From contig JAJEKV010000002.1 in assembly GCA_021234155.1 (NCBI GenBank), positions 14,421,428 to 14,485,427 of the forward strand: a stretch of 64,000 bases of DNA, read 5' to 3'. Positions 12,925 through 24,161 of this stretch are shown here, in pieces. The DNA is from Isoetes taiwanensis. Taxonomy: Eukaryota; Streptophyta; Lycopodiopsida; Isoetales; Isoetaceae. How positions within the stretch are numbered: the stretch's first letter is position 1; every line of letters starts with the position of its first letter. Under the pieces are notes generated by a model. The model was given only the letters and a program-made list of their open reading frames with translations, was not told where the DNA came from and did no database searches. The position numbers and the translations under genes were made by a program.

Positions 12925-13640
12925 TACGCATTCTCTGGAATATAATTTTACTACACATTTTCTTGGGCATAATTACTACTATGTTGAGACGATGTAGACA
13001 ACTATGTGTCAACATCTAGATCCATCTGCTTAAATTTATCTGGGGAGATACTTAGTATGTATCAAATCAGAGACTACGGCATGTGAGGAGAGTGATCCAC
13101 TTTCAACATATTTATATTGAAGTAACTTAAATTCACAAATTCACAATACCTTGTCGGCAGTTCAAGATATTTCGTTGGGAATTGATGTAAGGCATATATC
13201 TCTGTAAAAAGCATCACAGTTAATACAAATGGAATTCCAGGGACTTCCAAAATTATGAAGAAACGAGCCTCATGCTATAAGTTCGTTTGTTGAATGTACA
13301 CATTCTCTGAAACACAATCATCCCCATGTTTAACACATCCCCAATAAATTTATCTAGGCAGCAGCTAGTTATAGCAGGTATCAAATCATAGATAAGTCCA
13401 ACGATACTGATCCACATCCATTGTATCTAAGTAAATTCTAATGGCAAATCCATCATACCTTGTCAAACAACTCAAAATTTCTTGTTGGAAATTGATGGAA
13501 GGCATATTGTCTGTAAAAATCATTACAAGGCAGTTATCATGCATGGGATTAGGGACTTCCAAGAATGAAAAGCAACATGCGCCATGCTATACTTATTGCT
13601 GCTTCTCAAATATCCTTCAACGAATGTTCCATACACGGTA
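12925..13640 (-). repeat. Diverged tandem duplication containing a duplicated short exon-like segment
   Basis: Two units (about 12925-13280 and 13295-13600) share the same order of words: CATTCTCTG, TTTATCT, TATCAAATCA, GATCCAC, ATACCTTGTC, TTGGGAATTGATG/TTGGAAATTGATG, GGGACTTCCAA, CATGCTATA. On the minus strand each contains a segment bounded by an AG acceptor (TTTTTACAG or TTTACAG) and a GTAT donor. These encode YAFHQFPTRNFELFDK (copy at about 13455-13515) and YALHQFPTKYLELPT (copy at about 13155-13205). This looks like duplication of a small exon of an unidentified minus-strand gene; no other exon was recognised. Confidence 0.45.
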
Positions 13641-15780
13641 GATAAATGTTAACAGTCATTAGAAATGGTTTCCTGGAAGCATCTATTAGCAATGTGCGGG
13701 TCGGCTAAGGCATGCAAGAATCATGCACACACAAGCAATGAAATTGGGGGGCGCACTAGTGTAAATGCATGAAGAAAGGAACAGCAATCTTGCTTATCCA
13801 ATTACGACTTGGCAAACCCCAGCCTCTCCTTATAAGTTTGTTATCATGTTACTATTATTATGTTGACCCATCTTTTCTATTAGATTTGAAATGAAAATGA
13901 AAATTTTATTCACTATCTCACAGAAATTTGTATAGCATTACAATAAAAGTTTGCTGAAGATGTGAAAACAAGCCCTGGCTATAACTTTTAAATTTGGTGC
14001 TGGAACATTTCAATGCATAATGGATTAACTTGGACATCTTAGATGGGTCATGTTATTGAGCTATAACTTCCAATGCATCCGTGCTGTTTAATTTGATTAA
14101 GTCAGGCTAAATCTTCTCTGTGCTGTTTAATTTGATTTAGACAGGCTAAATCTTCTCTGTTCACACAGGGTATCGAGCAGTTATTTGAAATGAAGCGTGT
14201 GATGAACATGATAGTGACATTGGCAAATGGCAATCCACACATTCCTCTGTAGCTTCTATGTAAAATAAAAAGGAGTAGACCCTTTTGGTTCTTATAAAAT
14301 GTCAATGTAACAGAATAATTTCATTTTTTTAGAAGAATGCATGCAGCATGCTAGTCAGATTGCACTTTGGATGGCTTGCATTATTTCTGTCAATGGGTTG
14401 GTTATGATTCATATTTTGCCATGTGCATATAGGCTTATAGGTTTTTCCGGTGGCCCTCAATGTCTCTCGTGGTCATCCTGGAAGTGAGACAATCGTCTGG
14501 ATACTACACACTGGTGAATTGTGTGAACAAGAAGTCATCTTACTGTAGGGTCATGGATTATTGCAAATTGTGCCACATTTTGATCTAGACAGATCCACAG
14601 AACAGGCTTTGGCAAGTTTTATTCTTGCACTTCATACCTTAATACCCTATAGGCATCTATTATGGACCCAGCTTGACAGTAGAAGTTGGAGACAACTATG
14701 CCAAGCAGAAACAAAGGAAGATATGTTGATCTTTTATGCTAGGAAACTGGTGGAGGTCCTCTTGTTATCTATGTTAAATACAATAGGGTTCTAATTGGAT
14801 ACAAAGTTGACTGATGGTGAGATAAAGCTAACGCGGTTTGACAGCATGCAAAGAAGGCCAATGCGTTTTTCTAGGATTTGTCAAGAGTAGAGAGATATAA
14901 GTCTGCAACCACAATTTTGTTGTTTCATTTCTTTCACACAAGGAAAATTAAAGGAGGATTATAAAGGACACTACTATGAACCTCCTTAGAATGCAATGCT
15001 GTTTTCAGATGAAAAAAATGTTTGTCCACTACAGGACTCATGCACTTTTTTAAGTTGGAAGCGACAAGACTTTCTTGAAAGGATGCGAACAACTAATTTT
15101 CAACATCATTTAGCTAAACCGGACTAAGCCTAACCGAGAGAATAATTTCAAACAAACAAATTAAATAACGCCAAATGGATACTAAACTGTTCCAAAAAGG
15201 AATTGTCAATTCTATTGAATCCGTCCTCCTTGGGAAGCTTAGTCAATAGTTTAAAGGATCCCTATGCAGAGGTACCTAGTTGTCCTACATCATAGCAAAG
15301 GAGAACGTTTTGGTCCTTCAAATTCCAATAATTAATGTAAAAGAGTCATAGCCATATGCTGGTGCATTGAGTTCAAATCGTTCCTTCTTATTTGACGCAT
15401 TGAAGGCAGCCGGCAACTTAAGAGACACTTGTGTTGACGAATTAAAAACCATAGACTGTATAATTGGCATACAAGGGCTAGCACCAGAGAAGTTATCACT
15501 CAGGCCTTGTTCATCAGATAAAACGTTTAATCATGTCATGCAGAGGTTCTTACTGAAGAATGCATTGCACGTGCATTTGCAGCCAGTGGATTTTACTAGA
15601 GAATGCATTGCACATGCCTTTGCAGCTAGAACCGACGCCATCACATCTAAACATCAACTTGCACAGATTACAGAGCAAACTCTCGCAAATAGACATGTTG
15701 GTCCCCATACCAAAGTGAGAACCCGATATGCAAATGGCATGGCAAGGTAACTCACGTCTCAAATGCCAGGACGTCATTAT
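13641..15780. other. Intergenic, no supported gene
   Basis: A direct repeat of about 40 bp around TTTGATT(A/T)AG(T/A)CAGGCTAAATCTTCTCTG occurs at 14090-14160. The 127-codon frame at 15367-15750 includes an internal near-repeat (GAATGCATTGCAC(G/A)TGC) and has no recognisable domain. Confidence 0.4.
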
Positions 15781-16285
15781 TCTGTGATGCCGGAAACTAT
15801 AATCTTGAATATGATCTTAATTAAGCCAGGGTAAAGCTACGATAAATAGGAGCTAGAAAAACCCTGATTTACCTTTGTAGAGCATATTCTGACCTAGCCA
15901 TAGGCGACGATCCATACCTTTGTGGAGCATCTTCTGATGTAACCTAGGCGACGATCCAGAACGGCCATTGAATTCTAAAAACAGTCTATTCTAGATCATG
16001 ATCGAATGGCTTAAGCCACATCCAACTCAAACTATCCTGTGATCCGGGAACTATGATCTTGAATATGATATTGATTAAGGCTGAAATAGAGATACGATAA
16101 ATAGAAGCTATAAAAAAAACCTGATTTACCTTTGTGGAGCATCGTGAGGCATCGATTCATACCTGTGTGGAGCATCTTCTACTCTAACCTAGGCGACGGT
16201 CCAGAACGGCCATCGAGTTTTAAAGACCGCCTGGTACTGTAGATCATAATCAACCTTAAGCCATAACCAGCTCAGATTTTTTGAC
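15781..16285. repeat. Tandem duplication, period about 256 bp
   Basis: The unit starting CTGTGATGCCGGAAACTAT at about 15782 recurs as CTGTGATCCGGGAACTAT at about 16037. Shared words in the same order include GATTTACCTTTGT(A/G)GAGCAT, GTGGAGCATCTTCT, CTAACCTAGGCGACG and CCAGAACGGCCAT. The copies are diverged by substitutions and small indels. No coding potential was recognised. Confidence 0.7.
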
Positions 16286-16362
16286 ACGTGGATAGGTTAG
16301 CCTTCGAGGGTTAAGCCATAACCAGCTCAGATTTTTTGACACGTGGATAGGTTAGCCTTCGA
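16256..16362. repeat. Recent 55-bp tandem duplication
   Basis: TTAAGCCATAACCAGCTCAG and the following bases through GGTTAGCCTTCGAG occur twice without visible mismatch, at 16256 and 16311. It begins at the end of the preceding diverged tandem block and is clearly younger. Confidence 0.85.
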
Positions 16363-17604
16363 GATAGGGGCCACTTGGGCACAAGGTGCTGCGCACAGTG
16401 GGTTGCCCTCTAGTTGCTTGAGGGTAAAGTGGCCTAAATCAAACCATGAAGTCATGTTTTGACAATCTATATGTAAATTAAAGTAGACCCCTACGATGTT
16501 CTACATCTACAAGCCCATCCACAACTGCCCCTCGATCGAATTGTGTATGTAACTAAGTAGTTGAGCGTTCTAAAACTGTTTGTACATGTTTTATGCCTTC
16601 CAGACAAAATGTCAGCACTTCCCAGTGCTCACAATAGTTTAAGCTATAGGTCTCATCTATAGCACCATTGAACGAGTCGCACTACGTGGCTGTATTAGAT
16701 AAGGAAATAAACGTTTGACATTATATGGTGTTTGTATGTGCCATATAAAATACAAAATTATTTAACTACTATTATGATTGTGGAAGCATGTATCCTCACT
16801 TGGGTATTTGGATATATTCCATACATGTTTGAATTGGAACCAAATTATTAGGGTTACAAATGGCATATAGCAGAATGTGCAATGTGCAAATAACCAAATA
16901 TGTTTGAGGAATGCAATTGGAAAAATCCGAAATGCGAGTGGAGAAATCCAAAATGCAATTGTAGAAATTTATGTGGCAAAGATGTAGATAAAGCTTGTAG
17001 CGTTCGGAGTATAGTCTCACAAACAACCCACTTTTGGAATAATGAGGCTTCCTACTAGGCTTATATTTCAAGATTGGAAGCAAGTAGTACAGAATGATGA
17101 CATCCATCTAGACTTTGACAAAGTGTAAAGATCTTTTGATAAAACTTTGGATGGATGGTTAAAATGGTCCCAATTGTAATGCAATAAAGAGACAAACGAA
17201 AAAGTAATTGTAATGATGAAAGAATTATGTCTCCAATGACGTGAAATACTATGTTAAAGAAAAAGTTGAGTATTAGAATATAGAATTGTTCACATCTTTT
17301 AGTGAAATTCAGGATGATTTTAAGCTAGCTATCTTGTCCAACAAAGGTTTAGATTACGTTGATCAGTCATTGGGAGCAAACGTTTGATCTGTGCTTCTAC
17401 TCCTCGATAATTTGTTAGCACTAGTTTCACAACTTGTTTGTTAAAGACGAGATCTAGACTTCTCAGTTGAATCTATCAGTAAGTGTAAATTGGCTTTCTT
17501 GAGTGCCTTTTGAGTGCAACCTGTTTTAGGGTTGTAGGCCTGATATGCACGTAGATGGCCAATGATAATTAATTTCAAATTAACCAATCGAAATTTGAGA
17601 AAGG
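16363..17604. other. Intergenic, nothing seen
   Basis: AT-rich sequence with only short frames. The 103-codon minus frame at 16796-17107 has a low-complexity Tyr/Leu/Cys composition without a motif. Confidence 0.4.
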
Positions 17605-17608
17605 GCGA

Positions 17609-18090
17609 TCAGATGCTTACTTGAAGACGCTCATTCTGCTCAAGCAAATGCTGATGGGACTTATGCTCCTCTTGAAGCTCCTTTTCATAGGACTTATGCT
17701 TCTTTTGGAGCTCCTTTCTATAGAACTCATGGATAAGCTCAATGTGATCATGGATAAGCTCAATCTGCTCATGCAAACGCTGGAGCTCCTCTTGACGGGA
17801 GTTACGGGGCTAGGTATGGAGGGGCTTGGGGGTAGCAGACCTGGGTTTTGAAGCTCTAGGGGGAAGGGCTCTACTTGCGCTAGCATCTCTACTATCTTCC
17901 CTATCCCTGCCCTTATTGCTGATGTCTCTCCTATCATCGTTAAGCTTGTGCCGATTATCATTCTTTTCCTTGCCTCTGTCATTTGCCTGATTTTTGCTAT
18001 TTTCTTTATCCTTGCCTCTAGTTTTAAGTCTGGGACACTGTCTGCTCTAGGGCCAAGATGCATCACCACTGCGGGAAGGGAAAACAAGAT
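17609..18090 (-). pseudogene. Degraded exon with charged linker and C-terminal coiled coil
   Basis: One minus-strand frame reads a Lys/Asp/Arg/Asn-rich segment (DKENSKNQANDRGKEKND), then Ala/Ser/Pro (RALPPRASKPRSATPKPL). A TAG follows, and the same frame continues QEELQRLHEQIELIHDHIEL and heptad-like KELQKKHKSYEKELQEEHKS to LEQNERLQ. A GTAAGC donor-like site immediately follows the last Gln codon, so the segment could be an exon 3' end. A second in-frame TAG lies upstream (about 18040). The alternating repeats HDHIELIHEF and KELQ(K/E)(K/E)HKS suggest internal duplication. The protein is not recognised; two in-frame stops argue for a pseudogene. Confidence 0.4.
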
Positions 18091-18162
18091 GTTGCAATGC
18101 AGCCTCGAGCAAGGAGCACCGGTTTTCCAGTTTCCAGATTGCCTCTCAAGCAATAGGGGCAA

Positions 18163-19400
18163 CCGACATTTTACAGGCTATGATGGGTTTTGGAGCAGTC
18201 ATGGATATATTCTAGGTATATATTGGCATATACATAGAATATGCCACAAACCCACCTCAACGAGGGGCAACCCCAAAAAAAAAAAAATCAATATCCTTCG
18301 ACTAGGATGTTCGTGGCATTGTGCCACATCCACGGCCACTAACATTTTGCCAAGAAAAACACATGCCATTTCCTATGGTACAACGGAAAATTTTAAACCA
18401 TGGTCTGAATCCAATAAGCATGAGGCAAGAAATTCTCTGGCCTCCACTCACACTGTGGCGATACAGATCTACGTCCAACCGAAGAATAAAATAATTTGGA
18501 TAAATCGCCAAGAACCTGGGCTGGAGGAATCGAACCTCCAGGCCATACCGGCCTCACCAGAACCCCTAAAGCACTTAGAAATGTGGCTGCTCCTTACTAT
18601 CACAGTTCCTTCCCTGCTTCATGGGATAATCTTCGAATGCTTTTAGTACCTCTATTCACACTCAAACCTGTCTGCCTTGGCCGGGTTCTATGCAAAGACT
18701 ACTCTAAATACAGATTCAACTGGTCTACTCCTGGATTTCGAATCGGCAGATTCACCAGCCTGTACCTCAATGCCTAGCCTCCATCTGTGCTAAAACGAAC
18801 CTCTGCCAGCTTGCATCTGTGGAAAAATCGAATTGCCAGCCCACAACAAGCCCTCAAAAAGCCACGCCTGTGTCGTCCTCATAGCAACCAGATTCAGCCC
18901 TCTCTCTTTCACACTGCCATCTGCCTTGTTTCTATCCTTCATCAGCCCTGTTTCTATCCTTCATCTGCTCAGACAACAACCGGATTGCTGCAACTGCTCA
19001 AAGATTGCACACCTTTCTCTGGAACCGACAAGAATGGCATGCCATCCACACCTGTCTGCCCAACAGACATGCCCATGTGTGCATTCCATGCCTTCTATCC
19101 TCGTACCATCCCTAGAAACGCCAAGAAAAAACATGCCCACAACCCAATTTGGAACATCTACCTTTCTTTCTGAGCCAACAAGAGCAGCTCAAATCAGCTA
19201 AAAACTACAGTTTCACTACGTTTTAGCATACAATACCGGGCGAAATCTTGGCAAAACCATGCCAGAAATACCGCCCCCAAATACCAAACAAAATAATTAG
19301 AACATTGTAACACCTGTTTAAGGAACTTGCTATAAGGGAAATAAGAGATACGGTAAGGTTAGCAGTCTGGCCGAGGCTGATAACTAAAAATACGTGGCCG
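18163..19400. other. Intergenic; one tRNA T-arm-like motif
   Basis: At about 18523-18545 the minus strand has GGAGGTTCGATTCCTCC, a perfect T-stem/B-box. However, no matching A-box, anticodon arm or acceptor stem could be assembled around it. It may be a decayed tRNA or SINE. The plus-strand frames of this stretch are Cys/Thr/Pro-rich and unrecognised. Confidence 0.3.
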
Positions 19401-19413
19401 AGGCTGCATGTTC

Positions 19414-19466
19414 GAGGCTAGATATTTGGCACGTAAGGCTACGTGCCAAATATCTGGCCGAGGATG
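19414..19466. repeat. Perfect 16-bp stem hairpin and neighbouring palindromes
   Basis: AGATATTTGGCACGTA, loop AGGC, then TACGTGCCAAATATCT (about 19420-19455). Just downstream the palindrome GATAACTAGTTATC occurs twice (about 19554 and 19594). No T-run follows, so it is not a terminator-like structure. It may be part of a small foldback element. Confidence 0.6.
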
Positions 19467-20769
19467 TACAAACGAGGAAATGCATTTTTTGTTATCAGTC
19501 GAGGCAAAGACCGATAACCACCTTATCGGTCTTATATGGGTGGAATAATACTGATAACTAGTTATCAGTACTTCTTCAGTAGTGATAACTAGTTATCAGC
19601 CTGCACCAATAATGATAACCAATAAACAAGGACTCTCCCTTTACACTAAAGATTCTGATAAGATTGTACAAAGTGTATGAGAACATACAACTGATTCTAT
19701 GCTTTAAGTATTAGGTTGCCCGAAGGGCTAACCCTAGGTGTGGAGTAGCAGAAAGAGGCATATTCTAGACATGTACCAAAAAGATGTTGCAGATCTTTGT
19801 TGAAGTTACGGCTGGGATTGACTATTGGAAATATACCGTGAGAAAAGCCATGAACAATAGAGAAGAGGGGCAGTTGGGTTGATTGTATGTATGCATGAAG
19901 GGTAAAGTGGAATCAGAAAGCCGACTGTAGAAAACAAAGTGGGGTAAGCGTGAAAGAATAGATTTAGATAAGCGGGCGAAGGTGGAAAAGAAGGCAGTTA
20001 CTGATGTAACGAGAAGAAGGATGTGCTCATGAAGCAAAGCGAAAGGTGTGCTTAATGTCGAAGAGGTGAGTGCATCTTCAAGCTCAACAACGCTGGTGTC
20101 ATTGTAGACTTCGCTCCTGAATGATGTTCTTCCTCTCATTGTTCACTTCTTCTTCATAGTTATTTTTGTTTCAATAACTGAGCTTCAATATGTAGCAAAA
20201 TAACATGGGATTCCAGGGGGATTTGATATAGATGTAAAAATAACAATTCCTGAAACGATAGACCATATATCCCTAAAACAATTAAATCTGTGTTATAAAA
20301 AAAAAAAAAAGACATAGGTTCAAGATAAAAAACAATCATATTAGCTTACTGGGTATATTGGTTAAAGTTGTCTATTTTGGTAGAGGTTCCAGCCCCCGTA
20401 TTTCATATTATAAAATCTTATAGAGGTTCGACATTCCCTCAAAACCTTAGGCAAAATCATATTTCATATTTCAAAATCATAGGCGCCTCCAATCATAAAT
20501 GACTATAAGCGAAAAGAGAGGTGCCTAGAGGTCCCAACATACGATCTGGGTCGTAGGATCGACGAATCCGACGACTGTGGTAGTCCAGGGTGCACCTCGT
20601 TTAGAATATGTATTCACTTCACAAGCTCACATTTGTTCTTAGTAAATCTCTTCTACACTTTCTTTAATTCTTGTCTTCTCATTCCTATAATAATTTTTAT
20701 TCATTTTTAGCTGTCATTCCAATGTCTTATTCCTGTTCCATTATAGTGAGACGTGGACACAGTCTATTT

Positions 20770-21395
20770 CCTTCTTGCATTATACAACTTTGGATTCTTT
20801 ACCAATTACTACATTCAAATATATTTTGTTGTTGTAAGATCATGTCTCCTTAGTCAATTCTACTCTTAAACTCTATGTCTTTATTCCAACATAGTATTGT
20901 ACAATTCTACTTCGGCAACTGCAATTTCATTCATCATTGATTTCTTCCTTTTGCAAACGTATAAGTATGCATATTTTTCTGGTTCGTTGTTTTTTAACCT
21001 GCTATGGCGTGGCATAACATATTCTTTATTGCTTTTCAAGCTTATCTTGTGTATACTGTTTACCAATTACCACATTCCTTCTTGCATTATGGAACTCCGG
21101 ATTTTCTTTTTACCAATTGCTACATTCAAATATATTTTGATGATGTAAGATCATGTCTCCTTAGTCATTTCTGCTCTTAAACTCTATTATCTTTATTCTA
21201 ACATACTATTGTATAATTTTACTCCTAATATCCGGCAGCTGCAATTTCATTCATCATTAATTTCCTTAACCAAACATATGAGTATGTATATATATTTCTT
21301 GTTCACTGCTTTTTAACCTGCTACGACATGGCATATATTCTTATATTATTTATTGCTTTTCAAGCTCATATTGTGTATACTATTAACAAACTTCA
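20770..21395. repeat. Diverged tandem duplication, period about 300 bp
   Basis: The blocks starting near 20785 and 21090 share TTTACCAATT(A/G)CTACATTC, AAATATATTTTG(T/A)TG(T/A)TGTAAG, ATCATGTCTCCTTAGTCA, TGCAATTTCATTCATCAT and TTTTTAACCTGCTA in the same order. AT-rich, no coding capacity recognised. Confidence 0.7.
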
Positions 21396-22130
21396 ATTAC
21401 TGGTAGTGCTTTTTTCCATTTCTATCTCCCAGCTCATCTCTCTATTTACATTTCTGAAAGTTATGAGAGGATTTACTTACATACAACAGTATTTCTGCAC
21501 TTTTATTTTCTAATCACTAATACTATTCTCGAAGATTATTCCATAGCCTAATGTTTTTCCCTTCAGGGCAATCCTTTGTGCGCCAACATCTTATTTAAAA
21601 TATGTCTTCTTCTTCATCATAGCTTCCGATGCCATGTGGGAATAAAAAGCAAACATGCATACTTCTAATGTCAATCGCAATCCACATACTCTATTGTCTA
21701 TTGTTGTGCCAGTTAATGTCAGAGCATTAGTGAAAAGTGTTCTACCTCCTTGACTATACCCCAGAATATTTTGGTGGAGAGTTACTACATAAACCTATGC
21801 AACTGCCTATTAACATCTTTGTAGACAGGCAGAGTTGTTAAAGTGCGTTGGACCTTAGGTTGTTGCAGTCCCAATTAGTCTGTTCAATAGAGCCCTCCAG
21901 GAAGGCTTTCCTTCGCAGTGGATCGCCAGCAGAATGATTCCCATCTATAAGCAAATGATCCTCATTGCCATGCCAGTTACTGCACAATCATGTTCGTAGC
22001 ACCCAATCTGATATGACCATGCACTGCAAACTAATGACAACGACTGACTCTCCTTGAACCAATCCACACCTGCGCCAAACTACGCTGCACCAAGCCGTAG
22101 GCCGCCAATAAATTCAACCAAAATTTGCCA

Positions 22131-22158
22131 TGAAGAACTTGCTAGTTTACTAAGAAAA

Positions 22159-22232
<74 letters not shown>

Positions 22233-22391
22233 ATGCACCACAAAAGAAGACACATGTATTGAATGATATGTATTACAATATATAGGTACCATAAAAGGTA
22301 TTTCCTATGGAAAAAGGTGAAAGATAAAAGTAGCTATGTTGCATTTTTCTAAAGGCACACTGTCTTCTTAGAATAGGCAGCCTCGCTAATA
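22131..22391 (-). repeat. copia-1 3' LTR with expanded GA microsatellite
   Basis: Homologous to 32598-32799 and 38877-39078 (shared ACTTGC, TTTACTAAGAAAA, TATGCACCA, AAAGGTATTTCCTAT, GTAGCTATGTTGC, AGAATAGGCA). The short GAGAGAG of the other copies has become an uninterrupted (GA)n run at 22162-22230, explaining its greater length. It starts TGAAGAAC in place of TGTTAAAC. Confidence 0.85.
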
Positions 22392-22565
22392 CCCCACCTG
22401 CGACTTTGGTCTTTCACCAAATAAGATAGAGAAAAATATTGTGTCTAAGAAAGAAGACCAAATATTGCAACTCAGATAATCTCCCCACCTGCAAATTTGG
22501 TCTCGCACTCGGATGAAAAAAACCTTCGGTGGTCACAAAACAAAAAACCTGAGTGCTACAATTTT

Positions 22566-24160
22566 CTAATATCTATACTTATTCCCAAGGACACCAAGAG
22601 CTTTAACATTGTCTTGATGTCTCTTTTCACCTAGAGGCTTAGTGAAAATGTCTGCAACCATAGCTGTAGTTGGACAATATTCCAACTTAAATACGCGCTT
22701 TGCAACTTCAAGCTTAACATAATGATAATGTAACTCGATGTGCTTGGATTTGGAATGCAGAACTTCGTCTTTTGATAAAGCTATAGCACTTTGATTATCA
22801 CACATCCGGATACTCGGTCCATCTTGAACTTGTCTTACCCCAATCTGCATCTGTGTATCCAGCAACCTGAAATCATCCAAAGCTGTCTGCTTACTATATG
22901 TGACACCATAATGAATAGTGCTCTTAAAATATCTCAAAACACGCTTAGCATTGTGCCAATGTTCTTTGCCAGGATCAATCATGAATTGACCAAGAGTATT
23001 GGCAGCGTAACTAATATCTGGTCTAGTTGTATTTGCAAGATACATAAGAGCTCCTACAAGACTTGCATGAGTACGCGATCCTCACAAGTTACTGTACATT
23101 GTCTCTTCGACATTCTTGTTTTCGTGGAACCAACTGGATGGAGTAGGTTGCTCTTTAGCAGAAAGTAACCCAAATTTCTCAAGAAGTGATTCAATGTACT
23201 TAGACTGTGAGAGTTGAAGCAGACCTTTGTCTTTGTCTCGTTTGACCTGAACACCTAAACATGAGTGTATTTCCCCCATGTCAACCATCTCAAATGCAGA
23301 AGATAGTCTCCTCTTGACTGCTTGCAAGTATTCGAGGTTATTAGATACCAAGATAGTATCATCCACATAAAGTGCAATCACTACAAAGTGTTCTTGACTT
23401 CTCTTAAGATACACATTGGAATCTGTAGAACTTGGTAGAAATCCATCAGAAATAAGATAAGAGTTCATTTTCACATACCAGGCTCTAGAAACTTGTCGTA
23501 GACCATATAACGCCTTTCACAAGCACCAAACCAGTCTCTCATTACCACATACTTCAAAACCTTCTGGTTGACTAATGTAGATTTTTTCACTAAGATCTCC
23601 ATTGAGAAACATAGTTTTGACATCCATTTGATGTACAAACAAACCATATTGAGCGGAAAATGCTAGCAATACTCTCAACCTAGTGAGACGAACAACAGGT
23701 GAGAAAGTTTCCTCATAATCGATTCCGGCCACTTGCGAGTATCTTTTCGCAACTAGTCGTGCTTTGAACTTATCAAACGAGCCATCTGCTTTGTACTTGA
23801 AGCGAAAGATCCATTTACATTTAATTGGCTTTCGTCCTTCAGGAATTTCAACAAGCTCCCAAGGACCTTTGTTGATAAGAGGTTTAAACTCTGCTTCCAT
23901 GGCCATGCGCCAATTGTCAGCTTCTGACGAAGACATAGCCGCTTTCACTGTAACTGGATCTGCACTAGTAGCTAAAGCAGCATGATATTCCAAGATCTGT
24001 TTGGTGGGCTTCCATTGCCGTCGTATTGGAGTCTCATCATCAAGAACCCCAACTTCTACATCAAGTAGATCATCATGATCCTCGTCATCACCATCATACA
24101 AATCAAACTCCTATACAAAATCATCTTCCACTTCAGGATTTACAAGCCCATTCCCAACAC
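22566..24160 (-). pseudogene. copia-1 reverse transcriptase and RNase H
   Basis: Three frames together give a copia RT/RNase H. 24101-23517: WELVEIPEGRKPIKCKWIF, ARLVAKRYSQVAGIDYEETF, DVKTMFLNGDL, QPEGF. 23474-23082: ALYVDDTILVS, the catalytic YVDD, LGVQVKRD. 23045-22566: RPDISYAANTLGQF, then KHIELHYHYVK and the end motif DIFTKPLGE. The start of the RNase H domain is lost, with a frameshift near 23060 and another near 23500. Non-functional. Confidence 0.9.
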
Positions 24161-24161
24161 G

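Noticed and set aside
15367-15750. 127-codon frame starting ATG-like
   Set aside because: No domain, no splice context, contains a nucleotide-level near-repeat; more likely chance.
18500-18585. tRNA gene on the minus strand
   Set aside because: Only the T-arm is convincing; no acceptor, D-arm or anticodon stem can be folded around it.
17948-18646. 232-codon plus-strand frame
   Set aside because: Antisense to the charged linker of the coiled-coil exon in part; composition is not protein-like and no motif is present.
22054-22266. Arg-Glu and Ser-Leu repeat proteins on the two strands
   Set aside because: Translation of the (GA)n microsatellite in the copia-1 LTR.
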